The notes below the pieces were generated by a model, which worked only from the letters and a program-made list of their open reading frames with translations, was not told where the DNA came from and made no database searches. Shown in pieces: positions 8,238-15,274 of a stretch of 53,606 nt of DNA. Each line of letters begins with the position of its first letter. Position 1 is the stretch's first letter. The stretch spans positions 1 through 53,606 of the forward strand of contig JAHHSG010000016.1 in NCBI GenBank assembly GCA_020025305.1, read 5' to 3'. Origin of the DNA: Oscillospiraceae bacterium. Its GTDB lineage: Bacteria; Bacillota; Clostridia; Oscillospirales; Oscillospiraceae. The position numbers and the translations under genes are program-made.

Positions 8238-8642
8238 ATGCTCATGACCCGTGAAACCGACTATGCCCTGCGCATTATCCGTTCGCTGGTGCACGGCAAG
8301 TTAATGACGGCCGGTGATATCTGTCAGCAGGAACTGATCCCCCAGCAGTTTGCCTATAAGATCCTGAAAAAACTCTCCAAGGCCGGTCTGGTCACGGTGA
8401 GCCGTGGGGTGGACGGTGGGTGCCGTCTGACGGCTGATTTGGCCCAAACCACCTTGTACGATTTAATGAGCGCGCTGGAAATCCAGTCCAACATCACCGC
8501 CTGTACACAACCCGGGTACATCTGTGAATGGCAGAGTGAACACGGGACATGCAACATTCACTGCACTCTGGCGAAAATCCAGCAGCGCCTGGACGAGGAG
8601 CTTCGTTCCTATTCCCTCCAGACGCTGCTTTCAGGCACATAG
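8238..8642 (+). CDS. Rrf2-family transcriptional regulator with C-terminal cysteines
   Basis: A 134-residue winged-helix regulator. The N-terminus MTRETDYALRIIRSL and the wing SRGVDGGCRL (about 55-64) are typical of Rrf2 proteins (IscR, NsrR, CymR). Four clustered cysteines, C89, C96, C105 and C109, could hold an iron-sulfur cluster or act as a redox switch; IscR and NsrR use three cysteines in this region. The ribosome site GGGGAGG precedes the ATG at 8238. It heads an operon with a rubredoxin-fused dehydrogenase and a flavodiiron protein, which points to sensing O2, NO or redox state. Confidence 0.9.
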   Translation: MLMTRETDYALRIIRSLVHGKLMTAGDICQQELIPQQFAYKILKKLSKAGLVTVSRGVDGGCRLTADLAQTTLYDLMSALEIQSNITACTQPGYICEWQSEHGTCNIHCTLAKIQQRLDEELRSYSLQTLLSGT

Positions 8643-8711
8643 TATGCCGAGGTTATTCTGATGAAACATTTAAAATCCACACAGATTGAAAAAATAGAAG
8701 GAGGCAATGTC

Positions 8712-10622
8712 ATGCTGTTCAAAACAACGCAAGCCCACGAGGAGTTCCGAGCCAAGGTAAGAGCATTCGCTGAAACCGAGGTCAAGCCCATCGCCTTCCT
8801 CTTGGACAAGGAAAACCGGTTTCCTGATGAAATTGTGAAAAAAATGGCCGACCTTGGTCTGATGGGAATCCCCTATCCTAAGGAGTACGGCGGTGCCGGA
8901 CTGGACGTGATCAGTTATGCGATCGCCGTGGAAGAGCTCTCCCGCGTGGACGGCGGCACCGGTGTGATTCTCTCTGCCCATGTTTCTCTGGGCGCATGGC
9001 CCATCTTTGCCTACGGCACCGAGGAACAGAAGAAGAAGTATCTCGTTCCTCTCGCCAAGGGGGAGAAGATCGGCGCCTTTGGTCTGACCGAGCCCAACGC
9101 CGGTTCTGATGCAGGCGGCACGGAGACCACCGCCGTATGTAAAGGCGACCACTATGTGCTCAACGGCGGCAAAATCTTTATCACCAATGCCCCTAAGGCG
9201 GACACCTATGTTGTTTTCGCCGTCACCACCCCCGACATCGGCACCCGCGGCATCTCTGCTTTTATTGTGGAGAAGGGTTGGAAGGGCTTTGAGTTCGGCG
9301 ATCACTATGACAAGATGGGCATCCGTTCCTCCAGCACTGCCGAGCTGATTTTCAACGATGTGATCGTTCCCAAGGAGAACCTGCTGGGCAAGGAGGGCGA
9401 GGGCTTCAAAATTGCCATGTCCACGCTGGACGGCGGGCGCATTGGCATTGCCTCTCAGGCACTGGGTATCGCCCAGGGTGCCAACGACTCTGCCGTGGAA
9501 TACGCCAAGGAGCGCATTCAGTTCGGCAAACCCATCGGTTTCCAGCAGGCCATCTCCTTCAAGCTGGCGGATATGGCCACCAAGCTGCGCTGTGCCCGCT
9601 TCCTCATCTACTCTGCCGCCGAACTGAAGGAAAACCATGAGCCCTACGCCATGGAGGCCGCTATGGCGAAGATGTATGCCTCCGACACCGCGTTGGAGGT
9701 CACCAACGACGCCCTGCAGATCTACGGCGGTGCCGGCTTTATGAAGGGCATGGATGTGGAGCGCGCCTATCGTGACGCCAAGATTACCACCATTTATGAG
9801 GGCACCAACGAGATCCAGCGTGTGGTCATTTCTTCTGCCATCCTGGGCAAGCCCCCCAAGAGTGAGGGCGGCTCCTCCAGCCGTCCCAAGAAGCCCGCTC
9901 CCATCACCGGTGTGCGCAAAAAGCGCATCCTGCGGGAGGGTACCGCTGCCGAGCAGGTGGCCGAGCTGGTGGCTATGCTGCAAAAGGACGGCCATGACTT
10001 CACCGTGGGCATTCCCATGGACACCCCCATCAATCAAGCCGAGCGTGTGGTTTCTGCCGGTCAGGGCATCGGGGACAAGAAGAATATGGCCATGATCGAG
10101 GCGCTTGCCAAGGCCGCCGGTGCCGCTGTCGGCTCCTCCCGCCCTGTGGCTGAGACGCTCAAGTATGTCCCCTTGGATCGCTATGTGGGTATGTCCGGTC
10201 AGAAGTTCACCGGCAACCTGTACATCGCCTGCGGCATTTCCGGTGCGGTGCAGCACCTGAAGGGCATCAAGGATGCCGCCACCATCGTTGCCATCAACAA
10301 AAACGGCAATGCCCCCATTTTTAAAAACTGCGACTACGGCATTGTGGGAGACGTGAACGAGGTTCTCCCCCTGCTCATCAAGGCACTGGATACCGGCGAG
10401 AAGCAGCCCGCTCCCCCCATGGTGAAGATGAAACGGCCTGCACCTCCCAAGCCCGAGCCCATCGGCAAGCGCTATGTCTGCGGCGGATGCGGCTACGAGT
10501 ACGTCCCCGAGCTGGGCGATGCGGATGCCGAGATTGCCCCCGGCACCCTGTTCGAGAAGCTGCCTGAGGATTGGGTCTGCCCTGAGTGCGCCGAAGGAAA
10601 AGAAATGTTTATTGAAGCGTAA
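8712..10622 (+). CDS. Acyl-CoA dehydrogenase / EtfA FAD domain / rubredoxin fusion
   Basis: A 636-residue three-part flavoprotein. Residues 1-380 form a short-chain acyl-CoA dehydrogenase like butyryl-CoA dehydrogenase, with the catalytic glutamate E363 in IYEGTNE. Residues about 410-555 match only the C-terminal FAD domain of electron-transfer flavoprotein alpha (SSRPV at 475-479, then QKFTGNLYIACGISGAVQH). Residues 585-636 are a rubredoxin with iron ligands C590, C593, C623 and C626. The start at 8712 follows AGGAGG; an in-frame ATG at 8661 lacks one. No EtfB is encoded nearby. The fusion should pass electrons from acyl-CoA through FAD to the rubredoxin iron, and then to the flavodiiron protein encoded 14 bases downstream. 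Confidence 0.93.
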   Translation: MLFKTTQAHEEFRAKVRAFAETEVKPIAFLLDKENRFPDEIVKKMADLGLMGIPYPKEYGGAGLDVISYAIAVEELSRVDGGTGVILSAHVSLGAWPIFAYGTEEQKKKYLVPLAKGEKIGAFGLTEPNAGSDAGGTETTAVCKGDHYVLNGGKIFITNAPKADTYVVFAVTTPDIGTRGISAFIVEKGWKGFEFGDHYDKMGIRSSSTAELIFNDVIVPKENLLGKEGEGFKIAMSTLDGGRIGIASQALGIAQGANDSAVEYAKERIQFGKPIGFQQAISFKLADMATKLRCARFLIYSAAELKENHEPYAMEAAMAKMYASDTALEVTNDALQIYGGAGFMKGMDVERAYRDAKITTIYEGTNEIQRVVISSAILGKPPKSEGGSSSRPKKPAPITGVRKKRILREGTAAEQVAELVAMLQKDGHDFTVGIPMDTPINQAERVVSAGQGIGDKKNMAMIEALAKAAGAAVGSSRPVAETLKYVPLDRYVGMSGQKFTGNLYIACGISGAVQHLKGIKDAATIVAINKNGNAPIFKNCDYGIVGDVNEVLPLLIKALDTGEKQPAPPMVKMKRPAPPKPEPIGKRYVCGGCGYEYVPELGDADAEIAPGTLFEKLPEDWVCPECAEGKEMFIEA

Positions 10623-10636
10623 AGGAGGAAATGACG

Positions 10637-11854
10637 ATGTATTGTGTGCGTAATGTAACAGATGACCTCTACTGGGTGGGTGCCAACGACCATCGCTTGC
10701 ACCTTTTTGAGAATATCCATCCCATTCCCCGCGGCGTGAGCTATAATGCCTACCTGCTTCTGGATGAAAAGACCGTCCTGTTCGATACGGTGGACTGGTC
10801 TGTCTGCCGCCAGCTTCTGGAGAACATGGAGCACCTGCTGGGCGACCGTCCTCTGGACTATCTGGTCATCAACCATATGGAGCCCGACCATGGCGCTTCC
10901 ATTGAGGAAATCCTGCTCCGCTGGCCTCAGGTGACCATCATCTCCACCGAGAAGTCCTTTATGCTCATGCGCCAGTTCGGCTTCCATGTGGACGGTCACC
11001 AGCTGCTGGAGGTCAAAGAGGGAGATACCTTTAGCTTCGGCAAGCACGAGGTCACCTTCGTGGCGGCGCCCATGGTGCACTGGCCTGAGGCCATGGTGAC
11101 CTTTGATACCACCAATGGTGTCCTTTTCTCCGCCGATGCCTTCGGTTCCTTTGGTGCTCTGGACGGCAAGCTTTTTGCCGACGAGGTGAATTTTGACCGT
11201 GACTGGCTGGACGATGCCCGCCGCTATCTCACCAACATCGTGGGGAAATATGGCCCCCACGTCCAGCTCCTGCTCAAGAAGGCCGCCGGCATCTTGGATC
11301 AGATCAAATTTATCTGCCCCCTCCACGGTCCCGTGTGGCGTAAGGATTTAATGTACTTTATTGACAAGTACGACAAGTGGAGCCGGTACGAGCCGGAGGA
11401 GAAGGGCGTCCTGATTGCCTACGCCTCCATGTACGGCAACACCGAGGCAGCCGCACAGGCTCTCGCCGCAAAGCTCTGCGAGAAGGGTATGAGCAATGTC
11501 TGGGTCTATGACGTGTCCAACACCCACGTCTCGCAGTTGATTTCCGAGTCCTTCCGCCTCAGCCACATTGTGCTGGCCAGCGTCACCTACAATCTGGAGA
11601 TTTATCCTGTCATGTACGACTATCTCTGCCACATGAAGGGGCTGAACCTCCAGAACCGTACCTTTGCCATCATCGAAAACGGCTCCTGGGCCTGCCGCTC
11701 CGGCGACCTGATCCAGAAGTTTGTGGATAACGAGATGAAGAACATGACGGTGCTCAATGAGCGCCTGAGCCTGGCCTCTTCTCTTAGCGACAGCAAAGCA
11801 GCGGAGCTGGATGCTCTGGCAGACGCCATTTTGGAGTCCATGAAGGAGGAGTGA
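10637..11854 (+). CDS. Flavodiiron protein (class A), O2/NO reductase
   Basis: A 405-residue cytosolic protein with an N-terminal metallo-beta-lactamase-like diiron domain and a C-terminal FMN flavodoxin domain. Diiron ligands are visible as HMEPDH (H80, E82, D84), the MVHWPE and SADAFGSFG stretches and CPLHGPVWR. The flavodoxin loop is YASMYGNTEAAAQ near residue 257. These enzymes reduce O2 to water or NO to N2O using rubredoxin as donor. The ATG at 10637 is preferred because GGAGG lies eight bases upstream; a first ATG at 10631 is only two bases from it. The rubredoxin of the preceding gene is the obvious electron donor. Confidence 0.93.
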   Translation: MYCVRNVTDDLYWVGANDHRLHLFENIHPIPRGVSYNAYLLLDEKTVLFDTVDWSVCRQLLENMEHLLGDRPLDYLVINHMEPDHGASIEEILLRWPQVTIISTEKSFMLMRQFGFHVDGHQLLEVKEGDTFSFGKHEVTFVAAPMVHWPEAMVTFDTTNGVLFSADAFGSFGALDGKLFADEVNFDRDWLDDARRYLTNIVGKYGPHVQLLLKKAAGILDQIKFICPLHGPVWRKDLMYFIDKYDKWSRYEPEEKGVLIAYASMYGNTEAAAQALAAKLCEKGMSNVWVYDVSNTHVSQLISESFRLSHIVLASVTYNLEIYPVMYDYLCHMKGLNLQNRTFAIIENGSWACRSGDLIQKFVDNEMKNMTVLNERLSLASSLSDSKAAELDALADAILESMKEE

Positions 11855-11902
11855 TCTCCTCTGCGTGCAGACGTCCCTCTGCTGGGACTCTCCTTTAAAT
11901 CG

Positions 11903-11954
11903 AAAGCCCCCTGAGAGGAGCACACGTTTACCGGTGCTCCCTTCAGGGGCTTTT
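11903..11954 (+). terminator. Terminator of the acyl-CoA dehydrogenase/flavodiiron operon
   Basis: A long stem AAAGCCCC..TGA/TCAGGGGCTTTT with an inner GGAGCAC/GTGCTCC pairing, ending in T4. Confidence 0.9.
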
Positions 11955-12176
11955 ACATTGGGGGCAGATTGCCCCTGCTGCCCTCGGCTTTTATTTTGGC
12001 AGCGGCTGGATGGGAATGTTCCATACACAGGCGGACCGCCGTGGGGCGGTCCGCAGGAAAACTTTCCAAGCCAATATTCTCTGCTCCGGCTTAGAGCACT
12101 GCTGAACACCCGCTTTAGGTCAGGGTGTCCTGTACCTATCCATGATCCGAGATCTATACGATAACAGCATTATAGC
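11955..12176. other. Intergenic stretch with a strong GC hairpin
   Basis: No gene is supported. A perfect 10-bp stem GCGGACCGCC/GGCGGTCCGC with loop GTGG sits at 12031-12054 without a T run. It could be a processing site or cruciform; the role is unknown. Confidence 0.45.
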
Positions 12177-12247
12177 CAAAGAAAAACACCTGATTTCTTA
12201 CGAAATCAGGTGTTTTTAGTGGTTGTGGGAGGAGGACTCGAACCTCC
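12177..12247 (-). repeat. Left copy of the 71-bp tRNA-3'-end direct repeat (att-like)
   Basis: On the minus strand this reads T arm GGAGG-TTCGAGT-CCTCC, acceptor strand TCCCACA, A, CCA, and then an intrinsic terminator. It matches 21120-21190 without gaps but lacks the rest of a tRNA on its 5' side. Confidence 0.6.
12182..12217 (-). terminator. Terminator downstream of the left tRNA-like 3' end
   Basis: Perfect 16-bp stem AAAAACACCTGATTTC/GAAATCAGGTGTTTTT with a four-base loop. It works as a minus-strand terminator and is homologous to the terminator at 21125-21160. Confidence 0.8.
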
Positions 12248-12540
12248 TCCCGACTGGCCACGAAGTGCTTTCAGGCATACAACTCATTGGGGCACATGGC
12301 TATTCACTGTTTTCCATCCCCTCACATCGGTACCCAGCGTCCAGACAATCCTGCCGTAACGGCCGCTGCTCCCAAAGCTCCCGTCGATCTGGCCTTGCGC
12401 GGCATATGCTGCGGCGGCAGGTGGATCGTCCCGCCAAAAGCAAGTCTGTATCTCTCATGACGCATGCCGCCCCGCCGCAAAGCTGTTCTGTTCGGCCCGC
12501 CTCCCTCTCTTTTGTGCCGATTGTCTAAAATATTCCCACC
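12220..12540 (-). ncRNA. Candidate structured RNA with a tRNA-like 3' end
   Basis: About 320 GC-rich bases with no supportable reading frame. The minus-strand 3' end forms a T-loop hairpin (GGAGG-TTCGAGT-CCTCC) ending in ACCA, and a perfect terminator follows at once. The putative 5' end GTGGGA (complement of 12534-12539) can pair with TCCCAC at the 3' end, giving a tmRNA-like closing helix. An internal pairing of TTGCG..CGGCAT with ATGCCG..CGCAA is also possible. I could not find the tmRNA core or a tag reading frame, nor RNase P, SRP or 6S signatures. The simpler alternative is that only the last 28 bases are tRNA-derived, left as an integration scar. Confidence 0.3.
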
Positions 12541-12576
12541 ATAGTAGGTAATCCATACAAACTCATGTCTCCCCCC

Positions 12577-12634
12577 TTGACCAGAAAGTGTACTATAGAT
12601 ATAATACAGTTACAGTGTATTACACCCATAGTAC
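12577..12634 (+). promoter_or_regulatory. Promoter and concentric palindromic operator of the GntR/ABC operon
   Basis: TTGACC (12577-12582) and TATAAT (12600-12605) are 17 bases apart. Two inverted repeats share one centre at 12612: an outer GTACTAT/ATAGTAC pair (12590-12596 and 12628-12634) and an inner TAATAC/GTATTA pair (12602-12607 and 12617-12622). The inner left arm covers the -10 box, so binding should block transcription. The likely ligand is the YtrA-type GntR regulator encoded at 12909. Confidence 0.85.
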
Positions 12635-12655
12635 AGTTCAGAAAGGAGACCCGTC

Positions 12656-12880
12656 ATGAAATGTCCCTACTGCAGTTGTGACATGACTCAGGGCTGGATC
12701 CAGAGCCGCGACAGTCTCTACTGGAGCGACCGGCAGCGTTTGGTGCCAGCTCTGCCGCCTCTGGCAGGTCAATCCGTTTGTCTAAGTTCCAGCGAATCTG
12801 TCTTCGGCAACAGTGTTCCAGCCTATCTGTGTCCGGCCTGCCACAAGATTATGATTGATCCATCGCAGTCATTGCTCTGA
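12656..12880 (+). CDS. Small zinc-ribbon protein (DUF6487-like)
   Basis: A 74-residue protein with two CxxC pairs, CPYC at residues 3-6 and CPAC near 61-64, separated by a hydrophilic segment containing WIQSRDSLYWSDRQR. This arrangement matches the small double zinc-ribbon proteins common in Clostridia. AAGGAG precedes the ATG. It is the first gene after the palindromic operator and lies 28 bases before the GntR gene. No enzymatic function is suggested; it may bind metal or nucleic acid. Confidence 0.75.
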   Translation: MKCPYCSCDMTQGWIQSRDSLYWSDRQRLVPALPPLAGQSVCLSSSESVFGNSVPAYLCPACHKIMIDPSQSLL

Positions 12881-12908
12881 ATTTCGCGTGAAAAGAGGTG
12901 CCCCCACC

Positions 12909-13280
12909 GTGTTCTCATTTGACAGCTTCACCCCCGTAGACGGTGTGCCCATCTATCTCCAGCTCGTCCGTCACGTCAAGCGTGGGATCGTCTCAGGACA
13001 GATACAAAACGGCGACGAACTGCCCTCGCGCCGCACGCTCTCCGCTCTGCTGGGCCTCAACCCCAACACGATCCAAAAGGCGTGCGGCATCTTAGAAGAA
13101 GAGGGGCTGATCGTCTCCCGCACCGGCGCCAAAAGTGCCGTTTCCCTCACAGAGGACAAGATCAACGCCGTGCGTCAGGAACTGTTGGAAGAGGATGTGG
13201 TCGCCGCAGTCACCGCCTTAAAGGCAATGGGCCTCAGTCGGGACGAGGCCCTGTCCCTCATCGGACAATATTGGAAGTGA
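12909..13280 (+). CDS. GntR-family (YtrA-type) transcriptional regulator
   Basis: A 123-residue regulator with an N-terminal winged helix (VPIYLQLVRHVKRGIVSGQI, then ELPSRRTLSALLGLNPNTIQKA) and a short C-terminal helical tail, the hallmark of the YtrA subfamily. YtrA proteins repress operons encoding ABC transporters and usually bind palindromic sites. A GTG at 12909 is chosen because AGAGGTG lies eight bases upstream and the length then fits the family; an upstream ATG at 12855 would overlap the zinc-ribbon gene. The ABC genes follow directly, which supports autoregulation through the site at 12590-12634. Confidence 0.9.
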   Translation: MFSFDSFTPVDGVPIYLQLVRHVKRGIVSGQIQNGDELPSRRTLSALLGLNPNTIQKACGILEEEGLIVSRTGAKSAVSLTEDKINAVRQELLEEDVVAAVTALKAMGLSRDEALSLIGQYWK

Positions 13281-13290
13281 GGTGCATATC

Positions 13291-14034
13291 TTGAAAGAAT
13301 TTTCCACATTTGTGGGACTCCACGCCCGCAACACGCTGGCCCCCGTACTTGTGCTGCTGGGCGGTATGGCGGGAATCGAAACAGCCCTCTTCGCCCGGGC
13401 CATGGCCGCTATTCCCGAGCCTGTTGGAACTGAATCGCTGCCCTCGCCTGATCTTCTCATCCATCGCGCCGGTCTTTTCTGGTGCTGCGCCGTATGCTTT
13501 ATGCTCATCACCGTTCTTTTGTGTCTGGACGGCTGTTCCTTCAGCTCTCAGAACCGCTATACACTGGGGCGGCTGCGCATCAGCGAGCAAAAGCAAGTCT
13601 TGTATCAGGCCGTTTATCACGGGCTCATCTACTTGCTCTTCGCCGCCGTGCAGATCGTGCTGGGCTTTGTCCTGTGCCGCTGGTACTGCGCCAAACTGGA
13701 GAGCCGTGTGCTCACGGAGCAGCTGTCGCTGCTGACCTTTTATCAGAGCCGCCTGCTCCACGGATTTCTCCCGCTGGAGGACTATGGCATCTGGCTGCGC
13801 AATCTTCTTTTGCTATCAGCCCTCAGCGTATCCTCCGCCGCCTTTTCTTATCTGCACCGGCAAAAGAAGTTCGGTATCTCCATCGTTATTCTGGCTGTAT
13901 CCTCCGTGTTTCTCTTCCCCACGGGCGTAAACAGCGCTGGGCTGAACCTTGCTTTCAGTGTTGGCACAGTGCTGATCCTGCTCTCTCAGCTCGCTTTGCT
14001 TTTGAAGAAAACCGGAGGTGAGGAAGATGCGTAA
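13291..14034 (+). CDS. ABC-type membrane subunit (YtrC/D-like)
   Basis: A 247-residue polytopic membrane protein with about six hydrophobic segments, which I cannot place in a named family. Position in a GntR-ABC operon suggests that it is a permease or accessory membrane subunit of the transporter whose ATPase is encoded at 14531. A TTG start at 13291 has GAGGTG six bases upstream; a GTG at 13282 is the alternative. The next gene overlaps its end by eight bases. Confidence 0.7.
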   Translation: MKEFSTFVGLHARNTLAPVLVLLGGMAGIETALFARAMAAIPEPVGTESLPSPDLLIHRAGLFWCCAVCFMLITVLLCLDGCSFSSQNRYTLGRLRISEQKQVLYQAVYHGLIYLLFAAVQIVLGFVLCRWYCAKLESRVLTEQLSLLTFYQSRLLHGFLPLEDYGIWLRNLLLLSALSVSSAAFSYLHRQKKFGISIVILAVSSVFLFPTGVNSAGLNLAFSVGTVLILLSQLALLLKKTGGEEDA

Positions 14035-14527
14035 GTTTTTGGAGCACAACACACCGCCCGGCATCGATACCACGCTCCTGCGATCCGTCTTTGGGATCGG
14101 GATGCTCCTCTCCTCCATTTGCAGCTGTGGCTTCATCGCCCGGTATCAACATTGGTACCATCTCCTGCAGACTTGGTATACACCGGGCCATGCGGGTTTT
14201 GCGGAGGCAAATCCTTCCATGCCGCCCTTCAACGCATTGCTGGGATCTTTTCTGTTCGGCTTCGTGATGCTGGCCTTGATCATGCTGGGCTTCGTCATCT
14301 ATCACTATTTCTACTGCCGTCAGGGCAGCAAGAGCGTTTATCTCCTGCGCCGCCTGCCTCAGAAATGGGAATATCATCGCCGATGCTGGCTAGTGCCTGT
14401 GCTTTGTGCCGCGACAGCTCTGCTGACCGGTCTGGTGCTGGGGCTCATCGATCTTGCGGTCTATCTCAATGTGACACCGGAACACTTACTGCCCGATCAG
14501 ATCTGGCAGTTCGATTGGAGGGAATAA
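14027..14527 (+). CDS. Membrane protein of the GntR/ABC operon
   Basis: A 166-residue protein with three main hydrophobic segments: about residues 18-38, 68-92 and 118-142. I do not recognise the family. The ATG at 14027 follows GGAGGTGA by about five bases and overlaps the preceding gene by eight bases. The ATPase gene starts three bases after its stop. It is probably a second membrane subunit of the transporter, judged by position. Confidence 0.68.
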   Translation: MRKFLEHNTPPGIDTTLLRSVFGIGMLLSSICSCGFIARYQHWYHLLQTWYTPGHAGFAEANPSMPPFNALLGSFLFGFVMLALIMLGFVIYHYFYCRQGSKSVYLLRRLPQKWEYHRRCWLVPVLCAATALLTGLVLGLIDLAVYLNVTPEHLLPDQIWQFDWRE

Positions 14528-14530
14528 AAC

Positions 14531-15274
14531 ATGGCGCTCATTCTAAAAAATGTATCCAAATCCTACGCCGGAAAAGCGGCGCTGCGGAATGTGACACTGA
14601 CCATTCCACAAGGTGAGATCGTGGGGCTTTTCGGCGAAAACGGTGCCGGGAAAACCACGCTGATGCACTCCATTCTGGGGTTTCACAAATTTGACGGAGC
14701 CATCACGCTGGATGACCGGCCCATCACCGCCCAGAACATCGAGCGGCTCTCCTTTGCCACCAGCGAACACTCCTTTTTCCCCGCACTTACCGCTGCGGCC
14801 CATGCAGATTTTTACCAAGAGCACTTTCCCCGGTTTTCTGAAAAGCGTTTCCGTGGTCTCATGGAGTTTTTCTCCCTGCCCATGGGGCAGCCGCTCAGAA
14901 AGCTGTCCACCGGCCAGAAAAATCAATTCGAGGTGATCCTGGCCCTCAGTCAGGGGGCGGATTACATTTTGATGGACGAACCCTTCGCCGGCAACGATAT
15001 TTTCAACCGGGAGGATTTCTACAAGGTGCTGTTGGGCATTTTGTCTCCTAACGAGACGGTGATCCTCTCCACCCACCTCATTGAAGAAGTGTCCGACTTT
15101 GTGGGCCGTGTCATTCTCCTGCATCAGGGGCAGGTGGTGGGCGACCAGTGCGTAGATACTCTGGAAGAGGCGGGCAGATCCGTGATGGATTACATCAAGG
15201 AAACCTACCACTATCGCGCCGACCGTGTCAGCCGTGCTCTCAGCGACATCACAGGAGAGGAGGACAGCAAATGA
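14531..15274 (+). CDS. ABC transporter ATP-binding protein
   Basis: A 247-residue ATPase. The Walker A motif is GENGAGKTT (about residues 35-43) and Walker B is YILMDEPFAG (about 149-158). The signature is reduced to LSTGQ (about 127-131) instead of LSGGQ, as in many YtrB/EcsA-type ATPases. A switch histidine is present in STHLIEE. The gene overlaps the next one by four bases (ATGA). It energises the transporter formed with the two preceding membrane proteins. Direction and substrate are unknown. Confidence 0.88.
   Translation: MALILKNVSKSYAGKAALRNVTLTIPQGEIVGLFGENGAGKTTLMHSILGFHKFDGAITLDDRPITAQNIERLSFATSEHSFFPALTAAAHADFYQEHFPRFSEKRFRGLMEFFSLPMGQPLRKLSTGQKNQFEVILALSQGADYILMDEPFAGNDIFNREDFYKVLLGILSPNETVILSTHLIEEVSDFVGRVILLHQGQVVGDQCVDTLEEAGRSVMDYIKETYHYRADRVSRALSDITGEEDSK

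Noticed and set aside
7874..8254. Plus-strand open frame of 126 codons before the rrf2 gene
   Set aside because: It runs through the rrf2 promoter and start codon, lacks a ribosome site and has no similarity that I can recognise.
12223..12528. Plus-strand open frame of 101 codons
   Set aside because: It begins inside the tRNA-like 3' end, has no ribosome site and no recognisable content.
12220..12540. tmRNA gene
   Set aside because: The 3' end looks tRNA-like and the ends can pair, but the conserved tmRNA 5' core and a tag reading frame ending in LAA could not be found.
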